Shown here in pieces: positions 1-8,373 of a DNA stretch of 64,000 nt (position 1 is the first letter of the stretch; each line of letters opens with the position of its first letter). Source of the stretch: Humisphaera borealis. Its GTDB lineage: Bacteria; Planctomycetota; Phycisphaerae; Tepidisphaerales; Tepidisphaeraceae. The stretch lies in the NCBI RefSeq assembly GCF_015169395.1, contig NZ_CP063458.1:2604001-2668000 (forward strand). Direction: 5' to 3'. A model generated the notes under the pieces. The model had not been told where the DNA came from. It saw only the letters and a list, made by a program, of their open reading frames with translations, and did no database searches. The position numbers and the translations under genes were made by a program.

Positions 1-310
1 CGTACGTCGCCGCGAACGAATCCTGCTGCTCGTCGGTGATAAGCCTCATGCGGCGTTCTTTCCGCTTGACGTCAATCGCCAGGTTGCGGCACACCGTGTA
101 CAGCCACTCGACCACGTGCCCTTCGATCGCGTCCTGATCCTGATCGCAAAGCCTGAGAAAAGCCTCCTGGACCAGATCACGGGCACGTTCAAGATCGCCG
201 GCGAGCAGGTGGACCGCATACTGCGTTAGCGGGCGTTCATGAAGTGCGACGGCGCTTCGGACCCATTCGACCCGACGATCGCTCTCGCGGGCGACGCCTC
301 GAGCCGACAT
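1..310 (-). CDS. ECF-type RNA polymerase sigma factor, truncated by window edge
   Basis: The reverse strand encodes about 103 residues that run off the left edge. Sigma-70 region 2 is clear: an acidic helix with LVQEAFLRLC, followed by VEWLYTVCRNLAIDVKRKER, the core- and -10-binding part of ECF sigma factors. Region 4 lies beyond the window. The start is taken as the ATG at 310. An in-frame ATG at 355 would add 15 residues of low-complexity Ser/Arg/Pro, and neither start has a convincing ribosome binding site. No anti-sigma gene is visible on this side. The regulon cannot be inferred. Confidence 0.85.
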   Translation of the reverse strand, partial: MSARGVARESDRRVEWVRSAVALHERPLTQYAVHLLAGDLERARDLVQEAFLRLCDQDQDAIEGHVVEWLYTVCRNLAIDVKRKERRMRLITDEQQDSFAATY

Positions 311-1044
311 CCGGGATTGCGCCGATCGCGGCTGTGAAGACGGCGACGATCGCATGCTCGACCGGCCAATTTCGGAAGCAGCCCGGACTGCGCCCCCTTT
401 CGACGCAGCCGGACCGTTCCGTTGTTCTGTCTCGTCACCGGCCGACTCGCCGATAACCATCTCGCCGCCGCCCCCCGCTCCACGAAGTGACCCGGCAACA
501 CCGGATGCCGGGGATAGCGAACTGCGCTCGGCGTCTGCGCCAAGAGCACCGGCGTCGGCGCGTTCTATGCGCCGTGGCGTGATCCCGCTGGGATCGATCG
601 GGCCCATCCAAGCTCCGGACAACGCCACCTCGAGTCTTGTTCCGCCTTCGAACGCCTGTCGCCGAAGTACCTGACGGACAACCGAGACCCGTATTAGGGA
701 CGAACCAGAAATCTTAACCTTTCGCGGACGAGAGTCAGTCGAAATAGCCGGATTGCGTATTTTTGCCCAAATCATGCGGTAAGAAAACATGCCCACCGCG
801 CCGCGGTGGGACCCACGGCAGCGCCGCGGGCCGCGTCAAGGGTGGGCTCCGTCTTAAGTGGTGGGTTCCGTCGTCAGTGGCGGGATCACAGATCGGTGCG
901 CGACGGTCTGTTCGATCCCGAAGTGCGGCCTTTGTTGCAAATCTGTTGAACCGCGTCTTTTGCGTCGCGACGCGCGACCTCTATAATCACCCGTCACGGC
1001 GGCAAGCGTGTGCGCCGTTCCACGGATAGAAAGAGGTTGCAAAC
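311..1044. other. Intergenic region without a recognisable gene
   Basis: These 734 bases separate the divergent sigma-factor and sdhC genes. Short open frames on both strands give Pro/Ser/Arg-rich translations with no domain and no ribosome binding site. Around 845-880 there is an imperfect direct repeat of a GTGGGYTCCGTC-like word. Promoters for both flanking genes must lie here, but no clear -35/-10 pair was recognised. Confidence 0.6.
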
Positions 1045-1737
1045 GTGTCCACTGCCGCGCCCGTACCCGCCGCCGAGGCGATCTCCGCCGACGCCAATAT
1101 CCGACATTTCCTGCTCCGAAGGCTGCATTCCCTGACAGGAATCATCTTCGGGGGATACATCGTTATTCACCTTCTGGTGAACGCCTCGCTCATTGAGGGC
1201 GCCCGGACCGATGGTGGCGTCACCGTCTTCCAGATCCAAGTGGACAAGATCCATTCGCTCCCGTTCCTGGAAGTGATCGAGACCGTCGCGATCTACCTGC
1301 CGATCCTGTTCCACACGATTTACGGCATCTGGATCACCATCAGCGGCAAACCCAATGTCGCCAACTATCCGTTCGCCAAGAACTGGTTTTATGTCCTGCA
1401 GCGGGTCAGCGCGATGATCCTGGTCGCGTTCATCCTCTTTCATGTCCTGGCAATGAAGGGATTGCTCGGCGATGTGCTGAAATTCGAACCGGTCGCCAAA
1501 GCGACCGAATCCACCCTTCGGCACCTTCGGGCGGCGTGGTGGGTGACCTGGGTTGTGTATCCCGTCGGCATCCTGGCGGCGTGTTATCACCTGGCCAACG
1601 GCTTCTGGACCGCCGGCATCACCTGGGGCCTGACCGTCAGCAAATCGGCGATCAAGCGCTGGGGCTTGGCCTGCGCGGGCCTGTTTCTGCTGACCCTCGG
1701 CTGCGGGCTGACGGCGCTTTTCTCGGCACTGCTGTGA
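1045..1737 (+). CDS. sdhC: Succinate dehydrogenase/fumarate reductase cytochrome b subunit
   Basis: Membrane anchor of complex II, passing electrons between succinate oxidation and quinone. The 230 residues contain five predicted transmembrane segments (about 31-51, 75-100, 112-138, 163-194 and 205-229). This is the single-subunit di-haem type B layout of the Wolinella/Bacillus/Bacteroidetes group. Histidines lie in or next to the helices (RRLHSLTG, VIHLLV, LFHTIYG, LFHVLAM, CYHLANG) and can supply the haem ligands. The start is GTG at 1045, about 9 bases after an AAAGAGG ribosome binding site. The flavoprotein gene lies 1.5 kb downstream beyond two DinB-like genes, which is unusual for a normally tight operon. 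Confidence 0.9.
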   Translation: MSTAAPVPAAEAISADANIRHFLLRRLHSLTGIIFGGYIVIHLLVNASLIEGARTDGGVTVFQIQVDKIHSLPFLEVIETVAIYLPILFHTIYGIWITISGKPNVANYPFAKNWFYVLQRVSAMILVAFILFHVLAMKGLLGDVLKFEPVAKATESTLRHLRAAWWVTWVVYPVGILAACYHLANGFWTAGITWGLTVSKSAIKRWGLACAGLFLLTLGCGLTALFSALL

Positions 1738-1753
1738 GTCATTGAAGACGCCT

Positions 1754-1786
1754 AACCACGGAGGACACGGCGACCACGGAGGACGA
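1754..1786. repeat. Short 9-bp tandem repeat
   Basis: Three 9-bp units follow sdhC: CACGGAGGA, CACGGCGAC, CACGGAGGA. The array lies just upstream of the family A element. Confidence 0.6.
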
Positions 1787-1831
1787 AGGCCCGAGAAGAG
1801 AGCGACCAACGTTGCGCGATGGCTCATACCT

Positions 1832-1918
1832 GGTGCCACTGGTCGCCGGTACTCCGGAGACCAGTGCCGACGCGCGACTCCCGCACGGGTCTGCGGAGTA
1901 CAGCCGAACCGTGGCACC
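1832..1918. repeat. Dispersed paired-hairpin repeat, family A, copy 1
   Basis: Two arms face each other in inverted orientation. The left arm begins GGTGCCACTGGTCGCC and the right arm ends with the complementary GTGGCACC. Each arm also contains a small palindrome around GGTACTCCGGAGACC or its counterpart. The same element recurs at 39819-39906. It lies between sdhC and the first DinB gene, and no protein is encoded. Confidence 0.85.
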
Positions 1919-1985
1919 GGACACGATTCAACCCGCAGGTGCAGCGCCGTCGCGTGAGGGTCGAGGATGACAGTTTTTTTGACGG

Positions 1986-2468
1986 ATGACCGACATGGAC
2001 CGCAACCTCATCGACCTCTACGAAGACGGCGGCCGGAAGCTGGTCAAAGCGATCGACGGGTTGACAGAAGCGGACCGTGTATCGTTTCCGGTGCCAGGCA
2101 CTTGGTCGATCAATCAGCTCGTCGCGCATCTGACCGACTGCGATCTGGTCTTTTCAGATCGAATGAAACGGGTGATTGCCGAAGAAAAGCCGACGTTGAC
2201 AGGCTTTGATGAAAGCAAATGGGTCGAAGGTCTGCACTATCAGTCGCAGTCGGCCCCCGACTTGGTGGCGTTGTTCGATCTGAACCGCCGGGTGATGACC
2301 AACGTGCTTCGGCTGTTGCCGCCGGAAGCGTTCGCCCGAACCGGAACGCACACCGACAAAGGCGTGCAAACGGTGGAAGACATATTGAGGTACGCGGTCA
2401 ATCACCTGGACCACCACCTCAAGTTCCTCTACGCCAAGCGAGAGGCGCTGGGGAAGTTGATGTGGTGA
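1986..2468 (+). CDS. DinB-like/YfiT-like helical bundle protein (first of tandem pair)
   Basis: The 160-residue protein matches DinB/YfiT putative metal-dependent hydrolase folds, which are four-helix bundles with a His triad. The metal-ligand positions are visible as a His in NQLVAHLTDCD near residue 46 and HLDHH near 146-150. DinB superfamily members include thiol-transferases that use bacillithiol or mycothiol, but the substrate here is unknown. It shares many identities with the next gene (KRVIAE-KP, G-DES, QSA, LPP-AFAR-G, H-x-HH), so the two look like a tandem duplication. The start could be ATG 1986 or ATG 1995. It sits between sdhC and sdhA, with repeats on both sides. Confidence 0.8.
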   Translation: MTDMDRNLIDLYEDGGRKLVKAIDGLTEADRVSFPVPGTWSINQLVAHLTDCDLVFSDRMKRVIAEEKPTLTGFDESKWVEGLHYQSQSAPDLVALFDLNRRVMTNVLRLLPPEAFARTGTHTDKGVQTVEDILRYAVNHLDHHLKFLYAKREALGKLMW

Positions 2469-2471
2469 TCT

Positions 2472-2587
2472 CGTCAGTGACACGGGCTTCCAGCCCGTGA
2501 GCGGGACGAAGGAGTAAAAGGAGCGTTCGGAGCGCAACTTGAGAGCATTCCGTCGCTCGCACGGGCTGGAAGCCCGTGTCACTGACG
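2472..2587. repeat. Dispersed paired-hairpin repeat, family C
   Basis: An inverted pair lies directly after the DinB stop codon. The left arm reads CGTCAGTGACACGGGCTTCC and continues into AGCCCGTG. The right arm is its reverse complement and ends GTGTCACTGACG at 2587. Each arm folds on itself as CACGGGCT-TCC-AGCCCGTG. The spacer is about 60 bases. A degenerate single copy lies at 22503-22537. Confidence 0.85.
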
Positions 2588-2619
2588 GGTCGTCTCAGAA
2601 GTGACCCGCGAGAAGTACT

Positions 2620-3096
2620 ATGATTGCTGACTGGATCAATCAATACGACGCTGGCCCGCGGCAACTGCGTGATGCGGTCGCCGGACTCAGCCGAGAGCAG
2701 CTTCTCTGGAAGCCGCCCGCCGACTTGAGCGTCGGCCTCTGGTCGATCCACCAGATCGTCATCCATATGGCCGACTCGGATGCGATCGGCGTCCACCGCC
2801 TCAAGCGGGTGATCGCCGAAGACAAGCCGCTGCTGATCGGCTACGACGAGTCGGCGTTCGTGCGATCGTTGAATTACGATGACCAGTCGGCCGACGAAGC
2901 GCTGACGCTCTTTGAGCTGGCAAGAAGAAGTGTCGTCGTAACGCTGCGAAAGCTGCCGCCGGACGCGTTCGCCCGGATCGGCATCCATAATGAAGTCGGC
3001 GCGATCCGGCTGGACGATTTCGTCCATAAGTATGTGAAGCACCTGAACCATCACCTGGATTTCATTCGTCGGAAACGTGCGGTGATGAAGGTGTGA
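2620..3096 (+). CDS. DinB-like/YfiT-like helical bundle protein (second of tandem pair)
   Basis: This 158-residue protein is a paralogue of the preceding one, with the same metal-ligand layout (IHQIVIHMADSD near residue 46; HLNHH near 145-149). The shared blocks KRVIAEDKP, GYDES, QSAD and LPPDAFARIG make a recent duplication likely. An ATG follows the spacer at 2620. It is followed within 10 bases by a family B repeat. Its role is unknown; thiol-dependent transferase or detoxification activity would be a family-level guess only. Confidence 0.8.
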   Translation: MIADWINQYDAGPRQLRDAVAGLSREQLLWKPPADLSVGLWSIHQIVIHMADSDAIGVHRLKRVIAEDKPLLIGYDESAFVRSLNYDDQSADEALTLFELARRSVVVTLRKLPPDAFARIGIHNEVGAIRLDDFVHKYVKHLNHHLDFIRRKRAVMKV

Positions 3097-3105
3097 CTGA
3101 ACCTC

Positions 3106-3190
3106 GTGGCATGGGCATGTACTCATGCCCGTGCGGAACGCGAATCGGGCCGGACGCCGAAACACGGGCATGAGTGCATGCCCATGCCAT
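3106..3190. repeat. Dispersed paired-hairpin repeat, family B, copy 1
   Basis: An inverted repeat whose left arm is GTGGCATGGGCATG plus ACTCATGCCCGTG and whose right arm is CACGGGCATGAGTG plus CATGCCCATGCCA. Each arm contains its own GGGCAT/ATGCCC hairpin. A second copy lies at 30272-30348. The element occupies most of the gap before sdhA. Confidence 0.85.
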
Positions 3191-3235
3191 AAGACGTGCG
3201 ATCGAATCGAGATCTTCTGAAGTACTGGTGAACAA

Positions 3236-5149
3236 ATGGCTATCAATCCCAAGAAGCGTGTGATCGTCGTCGGCGGCGGACTGGCCGGACTGGCCTGCAC
3301 CATCAAGCTGGCCGAAGAAGGCATGAACGTGGACCTGTTCTCGATGGTCCCGGTCAAGCGGTCGCACAGCGTCTGCGCCCAAGGCGGCATCAACGCCTGC
3401 AACGACATCGCCCGCCAGCAGGGCTACAGCGAATGGGTTCACTTCGATGAGACGGCGCTCGGCGGTGACTTCCTCGCCGACCAGCCCCCGCTGCTCGAGA
3501 TGGCCTACATGGCCCCCAAGATTATCGACCTGCTCGACCGCATGGGCGTGCCGTTCAACCGCACGCCTGAAGGCCAGCGCGAACTGCGTCTGTTCGGCGG
3601 CAGCCTGTTCAAACGCACCTTCTTCGCCGGCGCGACGACCGGCCAGCAGTTGCTGTACGCACTGGACGAACAGACCCGCCGCGCCGAAGCCGAAGGCAAG
3701 GTCAACAAGTACGAGTTCTGGGAGTTCCTCTGGCCGATCGTCACCGACGGCCCCGACGGCCCGCAGTGCGTGGGCATCGTGGCGCAGGACATGCGCACCA
3801 TGCAGATCCGCGCCTTCCGCGGAGACGCGGTCGTCATCGCGACCGGCGGTAACGGACTGGTCTTCGGCAAGAGCACGATGTCGGTCATCTGCACCGGCGG
3901 CGCGCTCGCCCGCTGCTATCAGGCCGGGGCGCTCTACGGCAATCCCGAGATGATGCAGGTGCACCCCACCGCCATCCCCGGCGAAGACAAGTGCCGTCTG
4001 ATCAGCGAATCGGCCCGCGGCGAAGGCGGCCGCGTCTGGGTTCCGAAGAAGCAAGGCGACACCCGCCATCCCAACAGCATTCCCGAAGACGATCGCGACT
4101 ACTTCCTGGAACGCATGTATCCCAAGTATGGGAACATCGTCCCGCGCGACATCGCTACCCGCGAGATCTTCAACATCTGCCTTGAAGGCTATGGCGTCGG
4201 CGGCGGGAACATGGTCTACCTCGACCTGCGCGACAAGGTGAAGCAGATCGGCCGCGAGGCCGTCCTCGGCAAGCTCGAAGGCATCCTGGAGATCTACGAG
4301 AAGTTCGTCGGCACCGATCCGCTCGACGAGCCGATGAAGATCTTCCCCGCAATCCACTACTCAATGGGCGGCCTTTGGACGACCTTCCAGAAGAAGGAAC
4401 GCTCGCCCGGCGGGCTTGAGTACGGCCATCCGCTCAACGCATCGACCAACATCCCCGGCCTCTATGCGATGGGCGAAGTCAACTTTGCCTATCACGGCGC
4501 CAACCGTTTGGGGGCGAACTCGCTGCTGTCGTGCATCTTTGACGGCCTGTTCTGCGGACCGAGCGTGAAGAACTTCGCGCTCGACACGAAGTTGTCAGCC
4601 GCCGACGTGAGCCAGAGCGTGTACGACGGCGCGGTAAAGCAGGAGACCGATCGCATGAACGTGCTGATCAACTCCACGGGCTCGGAGAACCCGTACAAGC
4701 TCTGGCAGGAAATGGGCAAGGCGATGACCGAAAACTGCACGGTCGTTCGCTACAACGACAAACTTGAGTCGACGCTCGAGCAGTGCCAGGATTGGAAAGC
4801 GCGCTACAAGAAGGTGCGCCTGAGCGACACGGGCATGTGGTCGAACCAGAACCTGTCGTTCGCCCGCGCGGTGCGCGACATGATCCTGCAGGCCGAAGCG
4901 ATCCTGAAGGGTGCCCTGCTGCGGAATGAGAGCCGCGGCGCTCACTACAAGCCCGACTTCAAGGAGCGCGACGACGCCAACTTCCTGAAGGCAACGGTCG
5001 CGGCGTACAACCCGGCGACCGAGTCGGCGGAGATCAGCTACAAGCCGGTCGATACAAGCCTCGTTCCGCCGCGTGCCCGCACGTACGGCAAGACGGCCCC
5101 CGTCGCCGCCAAAGCCGAGAAGCCCGTTGCAGTGCCGGCGGGTGTTTGA
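3236..5149 (+). CDS. sdhA: Succinate dehydrogenase/fumarate reductase flavoprotein subunit
   Basis: Catalytic subunit that oxidises succinate to fumarate with covalently bound FAD. The 637 residues show the N-terminal dinucleotide motif VVGGGLAGLACTIKLAEEG, the FAD-linking histidine in HSVCAQGGINA near residue 45, and active-site blocks HPTAIPG, SESARGEGGR and HYSMGGLWT. The C-terminal part is typical of type B enzymes (Bacteroidetes, Wolinella), with a Pro/Ala tail. ATG at 3236; no strong ribosome binding site is visible. The iron-sulfur subunit gene sdhB is neither downstream, where a repeat and a chloride channel follow, nor elsewhere in the window. Confidence 0.95.
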   Translation: MAINPKKRVIVVGGGLAGLACTIKLAEEGMNVDLFSMVPVKRSHSVCAQGGINACNDIARQQGYSEWVHFDETALGGDFLADQPPLLEMAYMAPKIIDLLDRMGVPFNRTPEGQRELRLFGGSLFKRTFFAGATTGQQLLYALDEQTRRAEAEGKVNKYEFWEFLWPIVTDGPDGPQCVGIVAQDMRTMQIRAFRGDAVVIATGGNGLVFGKSTMSVICTGGALARCYQAGALYGNPEMMQVHPTAIPGEDKCRLISESARGEGGRVWVPKKQGDTRHPNSIPEDDRDYFLERMYPKYGNIVPRDIATREIFNICLEGYGVGGGNMVYLDLRDKVKQIGREAVLGKLEGILEIYEKFVGTDPLDEPMKIFPAIHYSMGGLWTTFQKKERSPGGLEYGHPLNASTNIPGLYAMGEVNFAYHGANRLGANSLLSCIFDGLFCGPSVKNFALDTKLSAADVSQSVYDGAVKQETDRMNVLINSTGSENPYKLWQEMGKAMTENCTVVRYNDKLESTLEQCQDWKARYKKVRLSDTGMWSNQNLSFARAVRDMILQAEAILKGALLRNESRGAHYKPDFKERDDANFLKATVAAYNPATESAEISYKPVDTSLVPPRARTYGKTAPVAAKAEKPVAVPAGV

Positions 5150-5154
5150 GCGAC

Positions 5155-5322
5155 TGAGATCTGAGATCTGAGATTTGAGATCGAACGTCGAACGTCGAAC
5201 GTCGAACGTCGAACGTCGAACGTCGAACGTCGAACGTCGAACGTCGAACGTCGAATTCTATCGCCTTGCGCTTGTTTGATTCGGCGTTCGGCGTTGAAAG
5301 TTCAGCGTTCAACGTTCGTCTT
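5155..5322. repeat. Heptad-phased palindromic repeat HE-1, with ten perfect 7-bp copies
   Basis: All 168 bases divide into 24 units of 7 bp in one register. Four TGAGATC-type units (5155-5182) are followed by ten exact GAACGTC units (5183-5252) and then four unrelated units. Six degenerate inverted units follow at 5281-5322 (TCGGCGT twice, then TGAAAGT, TCAGCGT, TCAACGT, TCGTCTT). The right-hand units are roughly complementary to the left array, so the whole can fold back. It is non-coding and fills the sdhA-clc gap. The number of GAACGTC copies is probably variable between strains. Confidence 0.9.
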
Positions 5323-5410
5323 TTGAATACGATCCACACAACGTCCCAGTCGGCCCCGGAGATTTCCCCCGTTGTAAACCCCACGCATCGGTCTATTCTT
5401 GCCGACAGCG

Positions 5411-7303
5411 ATGCTTCCATTGCTCGAACAAACAGGACTTCGCCTCCGCCTTGCTCTCTCACGCCTGTTGCAACGCCTTGGCTTCAGCGAAAACGCCCTG
5501 CTGCTACCCCTGGCGGTCATCATTGGCATTCTCAGCGCCGTCGCAGCGATGACGTTTCATGAAGCGATCGGGATGGTGCGGAACCGCCTGTTCGTTTCCA
5601 CCTTCTCTCCCGAACAGCTGTACGGCCCCTGGCTGTTCATGCTGGTGTTGATCCCCGCGGCCGGCGGCCTGGCGGTCGGGCTGATAAGCCGATACCTGGT
5701 GCGGCGGACCGAAGGACATGGCGTCGTTGACGTCATCGAAACCGTCCTTCGCAGCCGTGGCCGGATTAGTGCCATCATGTCGCTGGAGAAGATCTTCAGC
5801 AGCGCCCTGACCATCGGCAGTGGCGGCTCGGCGGGAGCGGAGGGACCGATCGTGCAGATCGGCGCGGGCATCAGTTCCGGCGTCGGGCAGCTTCTGCAAA
5901 TCGGCCGGGCACACTTTCCAACGCTGATCGGCTGCGGCACGGCGGCGGGCATCAGTGCGATCTTCGGATCGCCCATCGGCGGCGTATTGTTCACGCTCGA
6001 AGTCATCCTGCTCGATTTCTCAATCCGCGCCTTTACCCCGATCGTGCTCGCCAGCGTCATCTCCTACGTGACAACTCAGAAGATTCACCACTGGCTGCAC
6101 GATGTGACGCTCGAACCGATCTTTCGCGTACCGCCTCACCTGCTGCCCGATACGCTCACGTGGTCGGGCGTCGTTCCGGTCGTAATGCTCGGTGTATCGT
6201 GCGGACTGATCGGAGCGATCTTCACCCTTTCCATGCACCGGTCGGAAGAGTTGTTCCGAAAAGTGCCCATCCACCCCGCACTTCGGCCTGCCGCGGGCGG
6301 CGCGGCGCTGGGGCTTCTTGGGGTGTTCTACGTGGTGGTCTTCGGCTGGATGATGCTCGGCAAACCCAAGCCTTTCAATTCCAATGCGTACCCCCTGCCG
6401 GCGTTCTTCAGTGACGGTTACGGCGTCATCCAGCAGATGCTCAGCGACGACTTTCACACGAGCGCTTCCTTCCACCAACTCGTTCTGCTGCTCTCATTCG
6501 TCGTGCTCGCCAAGATTGTGGGAACCTGCCTTACGCTCTCGACCGGCGGCAGTGGCGGCGTGATCGCGCCGTCGCTGGTACTGGGCGCGACGACCGGAGC
6601 CCTGCTCGGCGTGCTGCTCCGACACGCCGGGTGGATCAGCGACGACCTCAAGCCCGGCTTCTTCGCGCTGATCGGTATGGGCGCAGTGCTGGCGTCCGTT
6701 GTCCACGCCCCACTGGCTTCGATCCTCATTCTGATGGAGGTCGCCGGCGGCCAAAGCGGTCAGCGTGATGTCATCCTGCCGGCCATGCTGGCCTGCGTCA
6801 CGGCCACTGGGACCGCACGGCTGATCTCACGTGATTCGATCTACACCCTCGGCCTGCGCCGCAGGGGCGTTGTGCTTGGCAGTGGCGGCGACGTGACGCT
6901 GTTACGGCGCTTAACCGTTGACGTCGTCCCGATGGACCCCGTCCGCGCCGTGGCGATCAACGCGCCCTTGAAGGACCTGCTCGACGCCGTCGCCGACAAC
7001 GAGCAGGACTTCGTCGCACTCGACGCGCACGGTATGTATGCGGGAATCGCCCTGGCCCAGGATGTCAGGACGGCGATCATGCAGAACCAGGCGACGCCTC
7101 ACCTGCTGGTGGAAGACCTGGCCCGCTCGGACATCCCCGCGGTCAACACCACCGATGACCTGTCCGTCGCGTTCGAGGCCTTCAGCCGACACGATGTAAA
7201 TCGATTGCCGGTATGCCTCGTCAACCAGCCCGGCCGGGTGATCGGGCTGATCAGCCGAACGGAAGTGATGAGGGTGTATCACAAGGCGCTGACCGAGAAC
7301 TGA
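5411..7303 (+). CDS. ClC-family chloride channel/transporter with C-terminal CBS region
   Basis: Integral membrane anion channel or H+/Cl- exchanger of about 630 residues. ClC signature segments are present: GSGGSAGAEGPIVQIGAG, in which the Glu of AEGP is the gating glutamate, GSPIGGVLFTLEV, and STGGSGGVIAPSLVLGA. The C-terminal 140 residues after the last helix look like a cytoplasmic CBS pair (VVPMDPVRAVAINAPLKDLL; HDVNRLPVCLVNQPGRVIG), the usual regulatory module. A TTG at 5399 could add four residues; the ATG at 5411 is preferred. It converges on fliA across a heptad repeat. Confidence 0.92.
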   Translation: MLPLLEQTGLRLRLALSRLLQRLGFSENALLLPLAVIIGILSAVAAMTFHEAIGMVRNRLFVSTFSPEQLYGPWLFMLVLIPAAGGLAVGLISRYLVRRTEGHGVVDVIETVLRSRGRISAIMSLEKIFSSALTIGSGGSAGAEGPIVQIGAGISSGVGQLLQIGRAHFPTLIGCGTAAGISAIFGSPIGGVLFTLEVILLDFSIRAFTPIVLASVISYVTTQKIHHWLHDVTLEPIFRVPPHLLPDTLTWSGVVPVVMLGVSCGLIGAIFTLSMHRSEELFRKVPIHPALRPAAGGAALGLLGVFYVVVFGWMMLGKPKPFNSNAYPLPAFFSDGYGVIQQMLSDDFHTSASFHQLVLLLSFVVLAKIVGTCLTLSTGGSGGVIAPSLVLGATTGALLGVLLRHAGWISDDLKPGFFALIGMGAVLASVVHAPLASILILMEVAGGQSGQRDVILPAMLACVTATGTARLISRDSIYTLGLRRRGVVLGSGGDVTLLRRLTVDVVPMDPVRAVAINAPLKDLLDAVADNEQDFVALDAHGMYAGIALAQDVRTAIMQNQATPHLLVEDLARSDIPAVNTTDDLSVAFEAFSRHDVNRLPVCLVNQPGRVIGLISRTEVMRVYHKALTEN

Positions 7304-7313
7304 GAGCATCGCG

Positions 7314-7432
7314 GATTGACGAATGACGAAAATCGAATGGCGAATGAAGTTTCAAATCAGAAATCTCAACCATCACGCTGAGATTTCAGATTTCGTGCTT
7401 CATTCGCCATTCGATTTTCGTCATTCGTCATT
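7314..7432. repeat. Heptad-phased palindromic repeat HE-2
   Basis: The element is 119 bases, exactly 17 units of 7 bp. Left-arm units are GATTGAC, GAATGAC, GAAAATC, GAATGGC and GAATGAA; right-arm units are CTTCATT, CGCCATT, CGATTTT, CGTCATT and CGTCATT. The arms pair almost perfectly for about 50 bp around a loop of roughly 10 bp. It lies between the convergent clc and fliA genes, so a hairpin would form in either transcript. There is no T-run, so a classical terminator is not indicated. Confidence 0.9.
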
Positions 7433-7447
7433 ACCGCAGAAAGCGGC

Positions 7448-8242
7448 TCAAACTGCCGCCGCCTGCTGGTACTCCTTGCGCTTGCCTGCCATCTGCGCCT
7501 TCAGCCGGGCCAGGATGCTGCTGTGCATCTGGCTGACGCGACTTTCGGACAGGTCGAGCGTTGCACCGATCTCCTTCATGGTCATCTCCTCGAAGTAGTA
7601 GAGGATGATGATGAGCCGCTCGGCCCGGCTCAGGCCCTTGGTGAGCAGTTCCTTGAGGTCCTTGCGGTGGATTTCACGTACGGGGTTGGCCCCGCGCTTG
7701 TCTTCCAGAACGTCGATCTCGCGGACGTCCTTGTTGCTGTCGGTCTCGTACCACTTGCGCGACAGCGACACCAGGCCGACCGCCGAACTGTCCTTGGCCA
7801 TCTTTTCGAACTCGGCCATCGAGACCTGCAGCCGGGCGGCGAGTTCTTCCTTGGTCGGCTGGCGGCCGAGCTGGGTTTCGAGCTGCTTGGCAGCAGTGTC
7901 CATCTTGGCGGCGCGGGAACGGACCAGGCGCGGAACCCAGTCCATCGATCGCAGCTCGTCCAGAATCGCGCCGCGGATACGCGGCGCGCAGTAGGTTTCG
8001 AACTTGACGCCACGTTCCAGATCGAATGCAGCAATCGCGTCCATTAAGCCGAAAATACCCGACGACATCAGGTCGTCGAGCTCGACTTCGTCGGGTAGTT
8101 TGACGTGGATGCGTTCGGCGTTGTAGCGGACCAGATGGAGATAGTTCTCCATCAGGATATTCCGCAGCGCTTCGGTGCGCGTTTTTTTGTACTCAATCCA
8201 AACCTGAGAAATGTCTCGGTCCGTCCGTTGAACCTTGGCCAT
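7448..8242 (-). CDS. fliA: Flagellar/motility sigma factor, FliA/WhiG type (sigma-28)
   Basis: Alternative sigma factor that directs RNA polymerase to late flagellar genes. The 264 residues contain region 2 (NYLHLVRYNAERI; DLMSSGIFGLMDAI; FETYCAPRIRGAILDELR, a FliA hallmark), region 3 (RQPTKEELAARLQVS) and region 4 (MTMKEIGATLDLSESRVSQM). The start is ATG at 8242, preceded by GGGAG seven bases upstream; a longer frame to 8332 lacks support. It is the last gene of the long minus-strand flagellar operon. No FlgM anti-sigma gene is nearby. Confidence 0.95.
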   Translation of the reverse strand: MAKVQRTDRDISQVWIEYKKTRTEALRNILMENYLHLVRYNAERIHVKLPDEVELDDLMSSGIFGLMDAIAAFDLERGVKFETYCAPRIRGAILDELRSMDWVPRLVRSRAAKMDTAAKQLETQLGRQPTKEELAARLQVSMAEFEKMAKDSSAVGLVSLSRKWYETDSNKDVREIDVLEDKRGANPVREIHRKDLKELLTKGLSRAERLIIILYYFEEMTMKEIGATLDLSESRVSQMHSSILARLKAQMAGKRKEYQQAAAV

Positions 8243-8373
8243 GATGTCTCCCAATCCTTTGGGTGAGTGCCGACAGGAGCTGGCGTCGTTCCCCGCGAGC
8301 GCACGCGGTTGACGCCGCACACAATGCGGCACTTTGGGTTATCGGTCGGGGATCGGCGGCAACTTCTACAAAA

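Noticed and set aside
226-674. Short frames on both strands next to the first sigma gene
   Set aside because: They overlap the sigma gene or give low-complexity Pro/Ser/Arg translations; no start signal.
1754-3190. Insertion sequence splitting the sdh operon
   Set aside because: No transposase, terminal inverted repeats of IS type or target duplications were seen; only small repeats and the DinB genes are present.
3062-4357. A 431-codon minus-strand frame opposite sdhA
   Set aside because: It mirrors the codon usage of sdhA and has no domain or ribosome binding site.
5183-5252. The GAACGTC array as a CRISPR or origin iteron
   Set aside because: Units are 7 bp with no spacers, no cas genes and no replication initiator gene nearby.
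7314-7432. HE-2 as an ordinary bidirectional terminator
   Set aside because: It has a strong stem but no T-run on either side, and its 7-bp phasing links it to elements inside operons. A termination effect is not excluded.
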